This document shows positions 8,298-17,462 of a stretch of 64,000 nt of DNA, in pieces. Positions within the stretch are counted from its first letter, which is position 1; each line of letters begins with the position of its first letter. Origin of the DNA: Bacillus sp. FJAT-26390. GTDB taxonomy: Bacteria > Bacillota > Bacilli > Paenibacillales > Paenibacillaceae. The position numbers and the translations under genes are program-made. The stretch is from assembly GCF_001682865.1 (NCBI RefSeq), contig NZ_MAQX01000001.1:806001-870000 (forward strand), in the 5' to 3' direction. The notes below the pieces were generated by a model that searched no databases, had not been told where the DNA came from, and saw only the letters and a list, made by a program, of their open reading frames with translations.

Positions 8298-9230
8298 ATG
8301 GGCATGAACGTACAGGAGACCATGGCGTCTCCTCTTGTATGGCATCCTCAAACGGCTGCGGAGGCGTGGCAGCTTAAACAAACGTATGCAGCAGATAGCA
8401 TTTATATTTCCGGCGGAACGCTGCTTCGCACTCACTGGGAATCCGGTATAGCGGCGATGCCAAAGCATCTAATCGATTTGAGCGCGGTACGAGGATTAAA
8501 TGAAATGAGAATTGGCGAGACAGGGCTTCTCATCGGCGGTCAAACGAGCTTGCAAGCCTGCCGGACTAACGCTTTATTGCAGCGGCATTTTCCACTGGTG
8601 AGCGAGGCGACTCGTACGATAGCGGCGCCTTCGGTTCGGCACTTGGCGACACTTGGAGGGAACGTTGCTTCAAATATAGGCGATTCAATTGCCGCGCTGC
8701 TCGCTTATGATGCCGAAGTGCTCTGGTATAACGGGGTAACAGAGCAGCTGGCGCCATTATCGGAATGGTTAAGCGCCGCAAGTGATCAAGGTCGGTCAAA
8801 TGAGCGATTGCTGCTGAGCATACAGCTTCCTTTCGAGTCAACGGAGGAAGAGGCGGCAAGGGATACGGATGATCGAACGGATTCGATTTTGAAAATGAAG
8901 CGTTTTGGCGCTTATCATAAAATTGGGCGCCGCGAAGCGTTCACCCCTTCTGTCGTAACGGCAGCGATTAAGGGGGCTATATCGAATAACGGCAATCTTG
9001 AACATATTCGAATAGCGCTTGGCGGCGGTCAGACGATTCCGCAGCGACTTGAACAGCTGGAAATGGAAATCGTCGGAGCAGCAGTGGATGCCAAGCTGCT
9101 GCAGCATGTTTACGACCGGATTCCAGAGCTATATGAACCGCGCGAGGATTTATTCGCATCAGCTGCATATCGGAAGGCCACGGCTGCAAATGTCATCGTT
9201 GCAGAGCTTTGGAAGGTTGCAAGACATTAA
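8298..9230 (+). CDS. pucC: Xanthine dehydrogenase, FAD-binding subunit
   Basis: FAD subunit of 310 residues, passing electrons from the iron-sulfur subunit to the acceptor. The FAD-binding PCMH-type fold is seen in YISGGTLL (about residue 35) and in ATLGGNVASNIGDS (about residue 118), which contacts the flavin; the C-terminal CO_dehydrogenase flavoprotein domain follows, with LKMKRFGAYHKIGRREAFT. ATG 8298 follows GGGAGGGG; ATG 8304 is an alternative. Order FAD-Mo-FeS is as in B. subtilis pucCDE. Confidence 0.92.
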   Translation: MGMNVQETMASPLVWHPQTAAEAWQLKQTYAADSIYISGGTLLRTHWESGIAAMPKHLIDLSAVRGLNEMRIGETGLLIGGQTSLQACRTNALLQRHFPLVSEATRTIAAPSVRHLATLGGNVASNIGDSIAALLAYDAEVLWYNGVTEQLAPLSEWLSAASDQGRSNERLLLSIQLPFESTEEEAARDTDDRTDSILKMKRFGAYHKIGRREAFTPSVVTAAIKGAISNNGNLEHIRIALGGGQTIPQRLEQLEMEIVGAAVDAKLLQHVYDRIPELYEPREDLFASAAYRKATAANVIVAELWKVARH

Positions 9231-9254
9231 TAGCAATCGGGGAGGATGAGGCAT

Positions 9255-11531
9255 ATGCTCTTAAACCGCGTAAGCAGCGCGGGACGATGGCGAATTCGTC
9301 CTGACGGGCTAGGCAAGGTAACTGGCAGCTTGGCTTATTTAACGGATATGGCTAGGGAAGATATGTTATACGGTCTTGTGCTGCGAAGCGAGCATCCGCA
9401 TGCACGGATCGTATCCATCCAGACGGATGCGGCAAAGCAATTGCCGGGCGTTCATGCGGTGCTCACCTATCTGGACGTTGCAGGCTTGAATGCTTTTGGG
9501 ATCGCTCACCCGGATCAGCCCGTTCTGTGCGAGGACCGCGTCCGATATGTGGGGGATGCGCTGGCGACGGTAGCGGCTGACAGTATCGCGATAGCCCAGC
9601 ATGCGATTGAATTAATCAAAATCGAATACGAGATTTTACAGGTTGTTGATGATCCCGAGCAGGCGCTGCTAGCGGATTCGCCGCAGCTGCACCCTAAGGG
9701 GAATGCGATGCATCATACAACGTTCAGCAGAGGGAATGCGGAGGATGGATTCAAACAGTGCACTCATATTATAGAAGAAACTTATTATACGCCGCGTCAA
9801 ATGCACACGTATATGGAAACGGAAGGCGGCTTGTTCGTACCTGAGGAAGATGGCCGGTTGACGGTCTACTCGCCGACGCAGCATGGCTTCATGGACCGGA
9901 TGCAGCTATCCCGAATTTTGGCGAAGCCGCAGGAAGAAATACGAATCGTTTCAAGCCCGATCGGCGGCTCGTTCGGGGGCAAGGATGAATTGAATGTGCA
10001 GCCATACGGCGCGCTGCTGGCTATGCATACAGGAAAGCCTATTAAAATGCATAATTCCAGACAAGAATCGGTTCGCGCAGGCTTAAAGCGTCACCCTATG
10101 AAAATCAAGATGAAAACGGGCACGGATGCGTCAGGCAAGCTGCTCGCGCATCAAGTGAGCATTATTTCTGATACGGGTCCTTACTCCACGCTTGGCGCAG
10201 AGGTGCTTAATTTCGCGACGGAGCATGTCATTGGTCCTTACAGGTATGAGCATTTGGATGTAAAAGGGGTCTCCGTGTTCACGAATAACGGCATGTCCGG
10301 CGAGTTTAGAGGCTTCGGCGGCAATCAAGCGATCTTCGCGCTAGAGGGTCAAATGGATCGGCTTGCCGAGCTGCATGGCATGGAGCCTTGGCACTTTCGC
10401 AGACTGAACATGCGCCAGGTGGAGGATCTTGGACCGCTCGATCAGCCCATCGCGATGACGGACGGTGCCGAGCAGGTATGGGCAGCCATAGCCAAATGCC
10501 CATTGTGGCAGGAGAGAGCAAGCATGGCTGATGCAGGCTTGACCTGCGAAGAGCCTTGGATAAAGAGGGGGATCGGCGCTGCCTTCACGATGCATGGGGC
10601 GGGCCTTGGCGTTGGCATTCCTGATCCGGCCGGCGGACGCTTGGCGCTTGCGGCTGATGGGAAAATCGAGGCGGTATTCGGTTATGAGGAATTTGGCCAA
10701 GGCTTGATCGCGACGCTTACGCAAATGCTGATCGAGCAGTTCGGTTTGGCGGAGGAGGATATTCGAATCATTATCGGGGATACGGATGTCGTACCCGACA
10801 GCGGTTCAACGACGGCATCGCGCGCCACCGCCATGATGTGGAAATCGCTGCAACGATTGAAGAAGCCTTTTACGGAGCAAATGCTGCTGAAGGCAGGTGT
10901 TCGCCTTAAATGTTCGGAAGATCGGCTTCGGCTTGGCGAAGGCGGGATTCGGGAGACATCTAGCGGCGAGCTAATGCTAACTTATGAAGAGCTGGCAAGA
11001 GCGGAAGGCAGTCCCATCCGCTGCGAAACGTCTTTTGCGTTTCCCACATCGCCAACTGAACGCGTAGGCGCACATTTTATGTACACGTATTCTGGCGTTG
11101 CCGTCAAGGTTGAGCTGAACACGTTGACAGGGCGAGTCAAGGTGCTTCAGCAATATCACGCAGTGGCGGCTGGACCGGTCATCAATCCGCAGGGCTTTCT
11201 CGGACAAATCGAAGGCGGAAGCAGCATGGCGCTTGGTTTTGCCCTTATGGAAGATGCCCTTATGGATAAAGGCCATTATATAACGCGAAACTTGGACACG
11301 TATCTAGTACCAACGATCGTCGATCAAAGCGGCTTGGTAGAGGTCGAGGCGATTGAACAATTGCCTGAAAAGGATGACTACGGCCCTCGCGGCATCGGTG
11401 AGGTTGGTTCCGTGACGCTCGCTCCTGCTATTGCGGCAGCCATTCGGCAGGCAAGCGGCAAATGGGTTGCGAAACTGCCGGTAGAGCCTAGCTTTTTGCA
11501 GGAAGCGCCATTTTTTCTGACAAAGGAGTGA
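9255..11531 (+). CDS. pucD: Xanthine dehydrogenase, molybdenum-binding subunit
   Basis: Catalytic subunit of 758 residues, hydroxylating hypoxanthine and xanthine to urate. Molybdopterin-binding motifs are GGSFGGKDELN (about residue 238) and EFRGFGGNQA (about residue 353). The catalytic Glu is in RGIGEVGS near residue 718. ATG 9255 is preferred because GGGAGG lies 9 bp upstream; an ATG at 9246 directly abuts the Shine-Dalgarno sequence. Length agrees with stand-alone bacterial XDH large subunits. It lies 6 bp upstream of the iron-sulfur subunit and needs the XdhC and MobA proteins encoded upstream. Confidence 0.94.
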   Translation: MLLNRVSSAGRWRIRPDGLGKVTGSLAYLTDMAREDMLYGLVLRSEHPHARIVSIQTDAAKQLPGVHAVLTYLDVAGLNAFGIAHPDQPVLCEDRVRYVGDALATVAADSIAIAQHAIELIKIEYEILQVVDDPEQALLADSPQLHPKGNAMHHTTFSRGNAEDGFKQCTHIIEETYYTPRQMHTYMETEGGLFVPEEDGRLTVYSPTQHGFMDRMQLSRILAKPQEEIRIVSSPIGGSFGGKDELNVQPYGALLAMHTGKPIKMHNSRQESVRAGLKRHPMKIKMKTGTDASGKLLAHQVSIISDTGPYSTLGAEVLNFATEHVIGPYRYEHLDVKGVSVFTNNGMSGEFRGFGGNQAIFALEGQMDRLAELHGMEPWHFRRLNMRQVEDLGPLDQPIAMTDGAEQVWAAIAKCPLWQERASMADAGLTCEEPWIKRGIGAAFTMHGAGLGVGIPDPAGGRLALAADGKIEAVFGYEEFGQGLIATLTQMLIEQFGLAEEDIRIIIGDTDVVPDSGSTTASRATAMMWKSLQRLKKPFTEQMLLKAGVRLKCSEDRLRLGEGGIRETSSGELMLTYEELARAEGSPIRCETSFAFPTSPTERVGAHFMYTYSGVAVKVELNTLTGRVKVLQQYHAVAAGPVINPQGFLGQIEGGSSMALGFALMEDALMDKGHYITRNLDTYLVPTIVDQSGLVEVEAIEQLPEKDDYGPRGIGEVGSVTLAPAIAAAIRQASGKWVAKLPVEPSFLQEAPFFLTKE

Positions 11532-11537
11532 GAGGGA

Positions 11538-12038
11538 ATGACGGATAGTGCTGCAAAGGCTGGAACGGGATTTGCATTGCAATGCTCCATAAATGGTGGA
11601 GAGAAAACGATCGAAGCAGCGCCATCAACACGCTTGCTTACGATACTAAGAGATGATCTAGCGCTGACGGGAACGAAACGCTCTTGCGAAATAGGACGGT
11701 GCGGCGCCTGTATGGTGCTGATGGATGGCAAGGCGGTCAATTCTTGCTTGACGATGGCTTACCAATGCTCAGGCTCACAAATTACAACGATTGAAGGCGT
11801 AGCGCCAGGAGTGATCGATCCGATCCAGCAAGCGTTTCTGGAGGAGGGGGGCTTTCAATGCGGCTATTGCACGCCGGGCATGGTCATTTCCGTCAAAGCG
11901 CTGCTCGATGAGCATCCAGATCCTGCCGAGGATGAAATAGCGGAGGCTTTGTCAGGCAATATTTGCCGCTGCACGGGCTATGGGGGAATATGGCGAGCGG
12001 TAAAACGAGCGATCGAAGGGAGGCGAGAAGCGAGATGA
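11538..12038 (+). CDS. pucE: Xanthine dehydrogenase, 2Fe-2S subunit
   Basis: Electron-transfer subunit of 166 residues with two [2Fe-2S] clusters. The plant-ferredoxin-type cluster is ligated by CEIGRCGAC followed by Cys in NSC. The C-terminal cluster uses CGYC and CRC (CX2C ... CXC), about residues 113-149. ATG 11538 follows GTGAGAGGG. The stop overlaps the start of the deaminase gene by ATGA. All eight Cys ligands are present, so the subunit looks functional. Confidence 0.94.
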   Translation: MTDSAAKAGTGFALQCSINGGEKTIEAAPSTRLLTILRDDLALTGTKRSCEIGRCGACMVLMDGKAVNSCLTMAYQCSGSQITTIEGVAPGVIDPIQQAFLEEGGFQCGYCTPGMVISVKALLDEHPDPAEDEIAEALSGNICRCTGYGGIWRAVKRAIEGRREAR

Positions 12039-12520
12039 CAAATACGGATAAGCATTTATTTTATTTATGGCGCAGCATTGAAGTGTCGCGGGAGGCGAGA
12101 CAGTCGGGAAATACGCCATTTGGCGCCATTCTTGTGAATGCAGAGGGCGAGATTGTGCTTGAGCAAGGCAATGCGGAAATTACGGAATCCAATTGTACCG
12201 GTCACGCAGAAAGAACATTGATGGAGGAAGCCTCCAAACGTTACAGCAGAGATGAGCTTTGGCATTTTACGCTTTATACGACGGCCGAACCTTGCGCGAT
12301 GTGCGCAGGCGCTATTTATTGGGGCAACGTTGGCACAGTCGTTTACGGCATTTCAGAGAAGCGATTAGCCCAGCTAACAGGAGACGATGAGCAAAATCCG
12401 ACGTTAGATTTGCCTTGCCGCATCGTATTTGCGCAGGGACGCAAACCAATTCAAGTAATCGGCCCGTTTCCAGAGGTGGAAGAGGCGGCGATTGCGGTTC
12501 ATGAGGGGTATTGGAAATGA
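12035..12520 (+). CDS. CMP/dCMP-type nucleoside/base deaminase, guanine deaminase-like
   Basis: Zinc deaminase of 161 residues in the cytidine/deoxycytidylate deaminase superfamily. Zinc and catalytic residues are in HAERTLMEE (His, catalytic Glu) and PCAMCAGAIYW (two Cys). B. subtilis guanine deaminase GuaD belongs to this fold, and its place in the purine island makes guanine to xanthine the likely reaction. The sequence does not exclude another purine or cytosine substrate. Start ATG 12035 overlaps the previous stop (ATGA) and has GAAGGGAGG upstream. The partly similar role of the amidohydrolase at 1-1323 means the island may carry two deaminases. Confidence 0.85.
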   Translation: MTNTDKHLFYLWRSIEVSREARQSGNTPFGAILVNAEGEIVLEQGNAEITESNCTGHAERTLMEEASKRYSRDELWHFTLYTTAEPCAMCAGAIYWGNVGTVVYGISEKRLAQLTGDDEQNPTLDLPCRIVFAQGRKPIQVIGPFPEVEEAAIAVHEGYWK

Positions 12521-13017
12521 AGATAACGATTGAACAAATAAATGAAAGCACCCGTGAGCAATTTGTCGAGCTGCTAGGCGAAATTTTCGAGCATTCCCCA
12601 TGGATCGCCGCTTCCGCTTACGCGGCGCGTCCATTCGTTACGGTTGAAGCCCTGCATGCAGCTATGATCAATGTCGTTCGTGAGTCTAGGGTAGAAACGA
12701 TAGTAGACTTGTTCCGCGCACATCCCGATTTAGGCACTCGGCTTGCCGTTGCCGAGTATTCCGCTCAGGAGCAGCAGGGAGCGGGGCTGAACCAGCTAAC
12801 AGCCGAGGAATATAACCAGTTTTACGGCTTGAACCAAACGTATTTGAAAACCTTCGGTTTTCCGTTCATTTTAGCGGTGCGAGGCAAGAAGAAGGAAGAC
12901 ATATTGGCAGCGATGGAAGCTAGAATATGGCATACGGCCAGCGAGGAAGCGGAGCAGGCGCTGCTGGAAATCGAGAAGATATCCGGCTTTCGCTTAAAAG
13001 ATCTCATCATAGAGTAG
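12517..13017 (+). CDS. 2-oxo-4-hydroxy-4-carboxy-5-ureidoimidazoline (OHCU) decarboxylase
   Basis: Decarboxylase of 166 residues converting OHCU to S-allantoin, the last step of the urate pathway. HPDLGTR (about residue 68) holds the catalytic His; EQQGAGLNQL and PFILAVRGKKK are family hallmarks. ATG 12517 overlaps the deaminase stop by 4 bp and has GAGGGG 8 bp upstream; TTG 12511 is a weaker alternative. In B. subtilis this domain is fused to urate oxidase in PucL; here a stop codon and 11 bp separate the two genes. Confidence 0.92.
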   Translation: MKITIEQINESTREQFVELLGEIFEHSPWIAASAYAARPFVTVEALHAAMINVVRESRVETIVDLFRAHPDLGTRLAVAEYSAQEQQGAGLNQLTAEEYNQFYGLNQTYLKTFGFPFILAVRGKKKEDILAAMEARIWHTASEEAEQALLEIEKISGFRLKDLIIE

Positions 13018-13028
13018 AGAAGGGATGG

Positions 13029-13994
13029 ATGGTCATGCTAAAATTACGCAGTGGTCGAACGCTTTATTATGGTAAAGGGGATGTGCTCAGTTATCGAACT
13101 TACGCTGCCCCGCTTGTGGTCAAAGCGATACCGGAATCACCATATAAAGGCGATAGCAACGTTATTTTCGCCCATAACATAACCTTTTCGGTGAGCAGCG
13201 AGGTGCTCTTAACCTCCTTCACGGAAGGGGACAATACGCAGGTCGTAGCTACGGACTCGATGAAAAATTTTATTTTGCGCCAAACGGCAAATTATGAGGG
13301 AAGCACGACAGAAGGACTGCTCGCTTTCATCAGCCAAAGGTTTCTGGAGCGTTATCCGCATATCGATGCCATTGAGATTAGTGCCGATCGGCTGCCGTTT
13401 AGCTCAGTCACCGTAGCGGTAGGCAGCGAGTGGAGCGATAGTCAGCTCGTCTTCCGACGGTCGCATAATGAGCATGCCAGCGCAGCTCTGAAATGGATTC
13501 GCACGGCTGATGGCGCAGCGCTTGCTGAGCAAGAAAGCGCTTTGTCGCATATTCAGCTAATTAAGGTTAGCGGCAGCTCCTTCTATGGTTTCGTTCGTGA
13601 TGAGTATACAACTTTGCCTGAGAGCTTTGATCGGCCATTATTTATTTTCCTTGATATTTTTTGGACGTATGCGGATGCAGAGGATGCTTTCGATAGCACG
13701 CGCGGCGCCTATGTGCCTTCCGAGCAAATTCATGATCTCGCACATACGCAGTTCCATTCGGAGAACTCGCCGTCGATCCAATATTTGATTTACCGAATTG
13801 GGAAAAGCATCTTAACGAGATTTCCGCAGCTTGCGGAGGTTCGCTTCGAATCGAACAATCGGACATGGGAGACGATCGTCGAGCCGGATCACGCTGCAGC
13901 AGCCGGCGTATACACGGAGCCGCGCCCGCCTTACGGGTTCCAAGGCTTCACGCTTACGAGAGCTGACCTTGATGAAGGGACAGAGCCGTCATGA
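13029..13994 (+). CDS. pucL: Urate oxidase (factor-independent uricase)
   Basis: Uricase of about 321 residues oxidising urate to 5-hydroxyisourate without cofactor. Two T-fold halves are visible: the first contains YGKGDVLSYRTY and TEGDNTQVVATDSMKN, where Thr and Asp contribute to the active site; the second contains VRDEYTTLPESFDRP. ATG 13029 has AGAAGGG closely upstream, ATG 13035 is equally possible. It corresponds to the C-terminal half of B. subtilis PucL. It is followed by the hydroxyisourate hydrolase gene with a 4-bp overlap, so the unstable product can be processed at once. Confidence 0.92.
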   Translation: MVMLKLRSGRTLYYGKGDVLSYRTYAAPLVVKAIPESPYKGDSNVIFAHNITFSVSSEVLLTSFTEGDNTQVVATDSMKNFILRQTANYEGSTTEGLLAFISQRFLERYPHIDAIEISADRLPFSSVTVAVGSEWSDSQLVFRRSHNEHASAALKWIRTADGAALAEQESALSHIQLIKVSGSSFYGFVRDEYTTLPESFDRPLFIFLDIFWTYADAEDAFDSTRGAYVPSEQIHDLAHTQFHSENSPSIQYLIYRIGKSILTRFPQLAEVRFESNNRTWETIVEPDHAAAAGVYTEPRPPYGFQGFTLTRADLDEGTEPS

Positions 13995-14374
13995 GCGGGC
14001 GAATCACGACTCATGTTCTTGATCTGGCAGGCGGGAAGCCGGTTATCGGCATCGCGATTGAGCTTTGGTATTTGGGCGAGACAGCCGCAAATGCGGATGG
14101 CTTGCCAGCACCGAAGTTAATTGGAGCTTATAAGACAAATAATGACGGGCGCGTTGATCATCCTCTGCTTGAGGGAGACGATATTAAGCCTGGCATATAT
14201 GAGCTGATTTTTGCGGCTGGCGAATTTTTTCGGCGGTCGGCGCATCTCGCTGCGATTGAGGGAAGCATCTTTGAATGGATTCCGATTCGTTTCCATATTA
14301 ATGATGCAAACTCGCATTATCATGTTCCGCTGCTAGTCGCGCCAGGCGGGTACAGCACCTATCGCGGAAGCTAG
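13991..14374 (+). CDS. pucM: 5-hydroxyisourate hydrolase (transthyretin-like)
   Basis: Hydrolase of 127 residues converting 5-hydroxyisourate to OHCU. The N-terminal ITTHVLDLAGGKP carries the active-site His of the family; the C terminus ends with the diagnostic YRGS. An Arg conserved in HIU hydrolases is present in IPIRFHIND. Starts by ATGA overlap with the urate oxidase gene, with ATGAAGGGA upstream. No signal peptide, so cytosolic. Confidence 0.94.
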   Translation: MSGRITTHVLDLAGGKPVIGIAIELWYLGETAANADGLPAPKLIGAYKTNNDGRVDHPLLEGDDIKPGIYELIFAAGEFFRRSAHLAAIEGSIFEWIPIRFHINDANSHYHVPLLVAPGGYSTYRGS

Positions 14375-14448
14375 CCTTCGCTTCATGCAAGATGTATACA
14401 AGCTATTACGGATGTGTATGATTAGGTATTATAAAGGGGGACTTGGCG

Positions 14449-15510
14449 ATGACGTTAACAAATGAACAATCGGCAGCAGGAAAGGCGTTATTGCCGCAGC
14501 TGCCAAAGGTCGATTTGCATGTGCATCTGGACGGAAGCGTAAAGCCAGACACGTTAAAGGAGCTTGCTCGCGAGCAAGCGCAGCCTTTGCCAATAGGCTC
14601 GGATACCGAGCTGCAAGACCATATGCGAGTAGGAGAGCAGTGTGAGAGCTTAAAAGAATATTTAAGCAAATTCAGCTTCGTATTGCCTTATTTGCAGACG
14701 GGAGCAGCATTAGAGAGAGTGGCATTCGAGGTTGTTGAACAAGCCGCAATGAACAATGTGAAATATTTGGAGGTGCGCTTCGCGCCTCAGCTGCACCGCG
14801 AGCTAGGGTTATCCGCACATGAGGTTATTCATCATGTAATCGTAGGCTTGAAGCGCGGCGAGCAAGCCTTCGGAACGGCAGCGAGGGCGATCATTATTTG
14901 TTTGCGAAGCCATTCTTATGAATGGAATAAGGAAGTAATCGATGAAGCGGCCCTTTTTTATAAAAAAGGAGTCGTTGCGGTTGATTTGGCCGGTGATGAA
15001 GCATCGTTTCCAGCTAAGCTGTTCCGTCAGCTGTTCGAAAGCGCTCAGCGGCTTGGCTTGCCTGTCACCATTCATGCGGGTGAAGCCGCAGGCGCAGAAA
15101 ATGTTCGCGAAGCGATTACGGCTCTTGGCGCCGTTCGAATCGGCCATGGCGTAAGAATGCTGGAGGACCCCGCTGTTGTAGCGCTTGTGAAGGAGCGGCA
15201 AATCCCTCTTGAGATGTGTCCGCTTAGCAATATTCAGACGAAGGCCGTTTCGGATTGGGATGCTTATCCGCTGCGCCGTTACATGGAGCTAGGGATTGTC
15301 GTTACGGTGAATACAGACAATATGACCGTATCCGATACGACGCTTCTGAAAGAGTATGAGCTGCTGATGGAGCATTGCGGCGTTACGCTGAACGAGATCG
15401 TGATGATCATTATGAACGGCGTTAAGGCAGCATTTGCGGAGGAAGCGGAGAAGCTGGCATTGATAGCAAGATTCGAGAGTGAGTTCGCAGCGCTTGGCAT
15501 ACAAATCTAG
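14449..15510 (+). CDS. add: Adenosine deaminase
   Basis: Zinc enzyme of 353 residues deaminating adenosine to inosine, feeding nucleosides into the island. KVDLHVHLDGSVKP (near residue 20) gives two zinc His; HAGEAAGAENVREA holds the third His and the catalytic Glu; IGHGVRM and VNTDNMTV give the catalytic His and the zinc Asp. ATG 14449 follows AAAGGGGG at 8 bp; TTG 14443 is too close. It is separated from pucM by 74 bp and closes the island before a terminator. Confidence 0.94.
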   Translation: MTLTNEQSAAGKALLPQLPKVDLHVHLDGSVKPDTLKELAREQAQPLPIGSDTELQDHMRVGEQCESLKEYLSKFSFVLPYLQTGAALERVAFEVVEQAAMNNVKYLEVRFAPQLHRELGLSAHEVIHHVIVGLKRGEQAFGTAARAIIICLRSHSYEWNKEVIDEAALFYKKGVVAVDLAGDEASFPAKLFRQLFESAQRLGLPVTIHAGEAAGAENVREAITALGAVRIGHGVRMLEDPAVVALVKERQIPLEMCPLSNIQTKAVSDWDAYPLRRYMELGIVVTVNTDNMTVSDTTLLKEYELLMEHCGVTLNEIVMIIMNGVKAAFAEEAEKLALIARFESEFAALGIQI

Positions 15511-15535
15511 CTGCCGAGTGTGGCTTTGATCAATT

Positions 15536-15575
15536 AAAGGCTTTGCGCCTAGTCATAGGCGTGGAGCCTTTCTTT
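15536..15575 (+). terminator. Rho-independent terminator after adenosine deaminase
   Basis: Stem AAAGGCT...CGCCT / AGGCG...AGCCTTT (arms 15536-15550 and 15557-15571) with a small internal mismatch, followed by TCTTTG. It marks the end of the purine island. Confidence 0.7.
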
Positions 15576-15627
15576 GTATTTATGCTGGTAATTCCTCTGA
15601 AATCAGGCGATGACGGGATGGATGATG

Positions 15628-15656
15628 TTTCCAAATGCTGCTAGCGTTGGTATACT
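15628..15656 (+). promoter_or_regulatory. Possible sigma-A promoter for the ADP-ribosylglycohydrolase gene
   Basis: TATACT at 15651-15656 with TTTCCA 17 bp upstream (15628-15633). The -10 element is good and the -35 weak. It lies about 50 bp before the start codon. Confidence 0.4.
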
Positions 15657-15703
15657 GGTAGGAGCGATAGCCGATTTTACGCTAAAATGGAGGTTACCAT
15701 ACG

Positions 15704-16645
15704 ATGACTAAAGTACGCGATGGTATACTTGGACTTTGCGTTGGAGACGCGCTTGGCGTCCCTGTAGAGTTTCGTTCCCGCAGTGCCTTGAAGAACAGCC
15801 CTTTGACCGATATGATCGGTTTTGGCACGCATTCGCAGCCGGCCGGCACATGGTCAGACGACAGCTCGTTAGTATTTTGTTTAATGGAAAGCGTTGCTGC
15901 GTTTCCTCAATTGGATCTTTATGATTTGGCCGAACGGTTTGTGCAATGGTTAAAAAAGGGGTATTGGGCCCCTCATGGCATCACATTTGATGTGGGGATC
16001 GCTACGGCAGATGCCATTAACCATTTTCGATATAACTGCATTCGGCCAGACTTAGCCGGCGGTTCCGATTTGTACAGCAACGGGAATGGGTCTTTAATGC
16101 GTATTTTGCCGCTGGCTTTCTTATTAAAGGAAGAAGCGATTGAGGATCGATTGACGCTTGTAACGCAGGTATCTTCGCTTACCCATCGGCATCAGATCTC
16201 CATTATCGCCTGCGTTATCTACGTGGAGCTTGCGATACATTTGATGAATGGCCTAAACTTGGAGGATAGCATCGCACAAATGAGACTAACCATTCATGAT
16301 GCCTATCAGGATGCTGGTGCGGATGAGCATTTAAAACCATTTGATCGTGTGTTAAACGACGATATGAGCAAGCTTGCAGAAGAAGATATTCAGTCTTCGG
16401 GTTATGTAGTCCATACGCTGGAAGCGAGCATTTGGAGCCTGCTGACTACGGGCAGCTACAGCGAAGCGGTGCTGCGTGCAATCAATTTAGGCGAGGATAC
16501 CGATACGACGGGCGCGGTAACCGGTGGATTGGCGGGTCTCTATTATGGCTTAGATGCGATTCCGGCAGGTTGGGTGAATCAGCTGGCAAGGCTTGAAGAG
16601 ATTAACCATCTATGCAGCAGATTTGAAGCAGCGGCAAACCTATAA
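15704..16645 (+). CDS. ADP-ribosylglycohydrolase family protein
   Basis: DraG/ARH-like hydrolase of 313 residues, cleaving ADP-ribose or a related glycosidic bond with two Mg2+ ions. The N terminus ILGLCVGDALGVPVEF is a hallmark. Metal ligands are in TWSDDSS (about residue 48) and GEDTDTTG (about residue 266). ATG 15704 follows TGGAGG. No partner such as DraT or a toxin ART is nearby, so the substrate is unknown. It probably reads into the next hypothetical gene 26 bp downstream. Confidence 0.88.
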   Translation: MTKVRDGILGLCVGDALGVPVEFRSRSALKNSPLTDMIGFGTHSQPAGTWSDDSSLVFCLMESVAAFPQLDLYDLAERFVQWLKKGYWAPHGITFDVGIATADAINHFRYNCIRPDLAGGSDLYSNGNGSLMRILPLAFLLKEEAIEDRLTLVTQVSSLTHRHQISIIACVIYVELAIHLMNGLNLEDSIAQMRLTIHDAYQDAGADEHLKPFDRVLNDDMSKLAEEDIQSSGYVVHTLEASIWSLLTTGSYSEAVLRAINLGEDTDTTGAVTGGLAGLYYGLDAIPAGWVNQLARLEEINHLCSRFEAAANL

Positions 16646-16671
16646 TATTTACAGATCAAGGCGGCGATAAG

Positions 16672-17202
16672 TTGGATCAACAAGCACAAAGAGCAAAAGA
16701 GCTGCTCACCTCCTATTATGGGAGTTATTTTCAGATGCACCGTGATGGAAAGTACGAAGAATATAAAACCTACGATGTGGCAAAAGAAACCGAAACCGAA
16801 TGGCTTGAGGAGTTAATTGTCAAGTTTGCCGGCGAGCTGTCCATAAGGAACTGGGATGCGGTTATCCAGCTATGGTCTTTAGCGAAAAACTTTCCGGACA
16901 GCCGGATTTTGGACCATGTGATCGCTTTTACGGACAGACATCTTATGTCTTCGGACAGCATCGTTAAGCTTATGTATGCCGAGCATATTATTTTGATCAT
17001 TAAGCTGGTAAAAGATAAAAGTTCGACTGAGCAGCTGCACAACGCTTATAAAGTAACGGCACTCCTATTGGAGGACATTATTGCGAAGCCGCTCATTATC
17101 GATCCCGGACATGAGCTGCAGGACTTCCAGATCAAAGATAAAAAATCTTTGAATAATCGGGCGGCCAAGAGCATTGAATTGATCAAGGAGATGCTTCATT
17201 AA
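16672..17202 (+). CDS. Hypothetical protein, mostly helical
   Basis: Protein of 176 residues that I do not recognise. It has no signal peptide or membrane segment. Predominantly amphipathic helical text with many charged residues. The start is TTG 16672 with AAGGCGGCG upstream. It follows the ADP-ribosylglycohydrolase closely and precedes a small membrane protein by about 20 bp, so the three may form an operon. A scaffold or immunity-like role cannot be argued from sequence alone. Confidence 0.7.
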   Translation: MDQQAQRAKELLTSYYGSYFQMHRDGKYEEYKTYDVAKETETEWLEELIVKFAGELSIRNWDAVIQLWSLAKNFPDSRILDHVIAFTDRHLMSSDSIVKLMYAEHIILIIKLVKDKSSTEQLHNAYKVTALLLEDIIAKPLIIDPGHELQDFQIKDKKSLNNRAAKSIELIKEMLH

Positions 17203-17223
17203 GCGAGATAGGGAGTGATTGGG

Positions 17224-17403
17224 ATGAACAAGTTTCATCGATTATCCATTGCTTATTTATTCGTTGGCGTCGTATTTGTCATAGGCGGCATGTCGTTAAA
17301 ATCAGCTCTGGCCTATTCGCCATTAATTGGGTGGATTTTAGGGCTGGCCTCTTTTCTCACAAGCACCTACTATGCATCTAAAGCAAAGAAGGACGAAGAC
17401 TAG
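17224..17403 (+). CDS. Small membrane protein (two TM helices)
   Basis: 59-residue protein with two hydrophobic stretches (residues about 10-28 and 32-50) and a charged tail KAKKDED. ATG 17224 has GGGAG 8 bp upstream; an in-frame GTG at 17215 lies inside the Shine-Dalgarno region. Function unknown. Its spacing suggests co-transcription with its neighbours. Confidence 0.65.
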   Translation: MNKFHRLSIAYLFVGVVFVIGGMSLKSALAYSPLIGWILGLASFLTSTYYASKAKKDED

Positions 17404-17462
17404 AAGAATTATAGATTTTGAGAATAGCATTGATTATGCGGAAAAGCTTTTTGGAGGATCTT

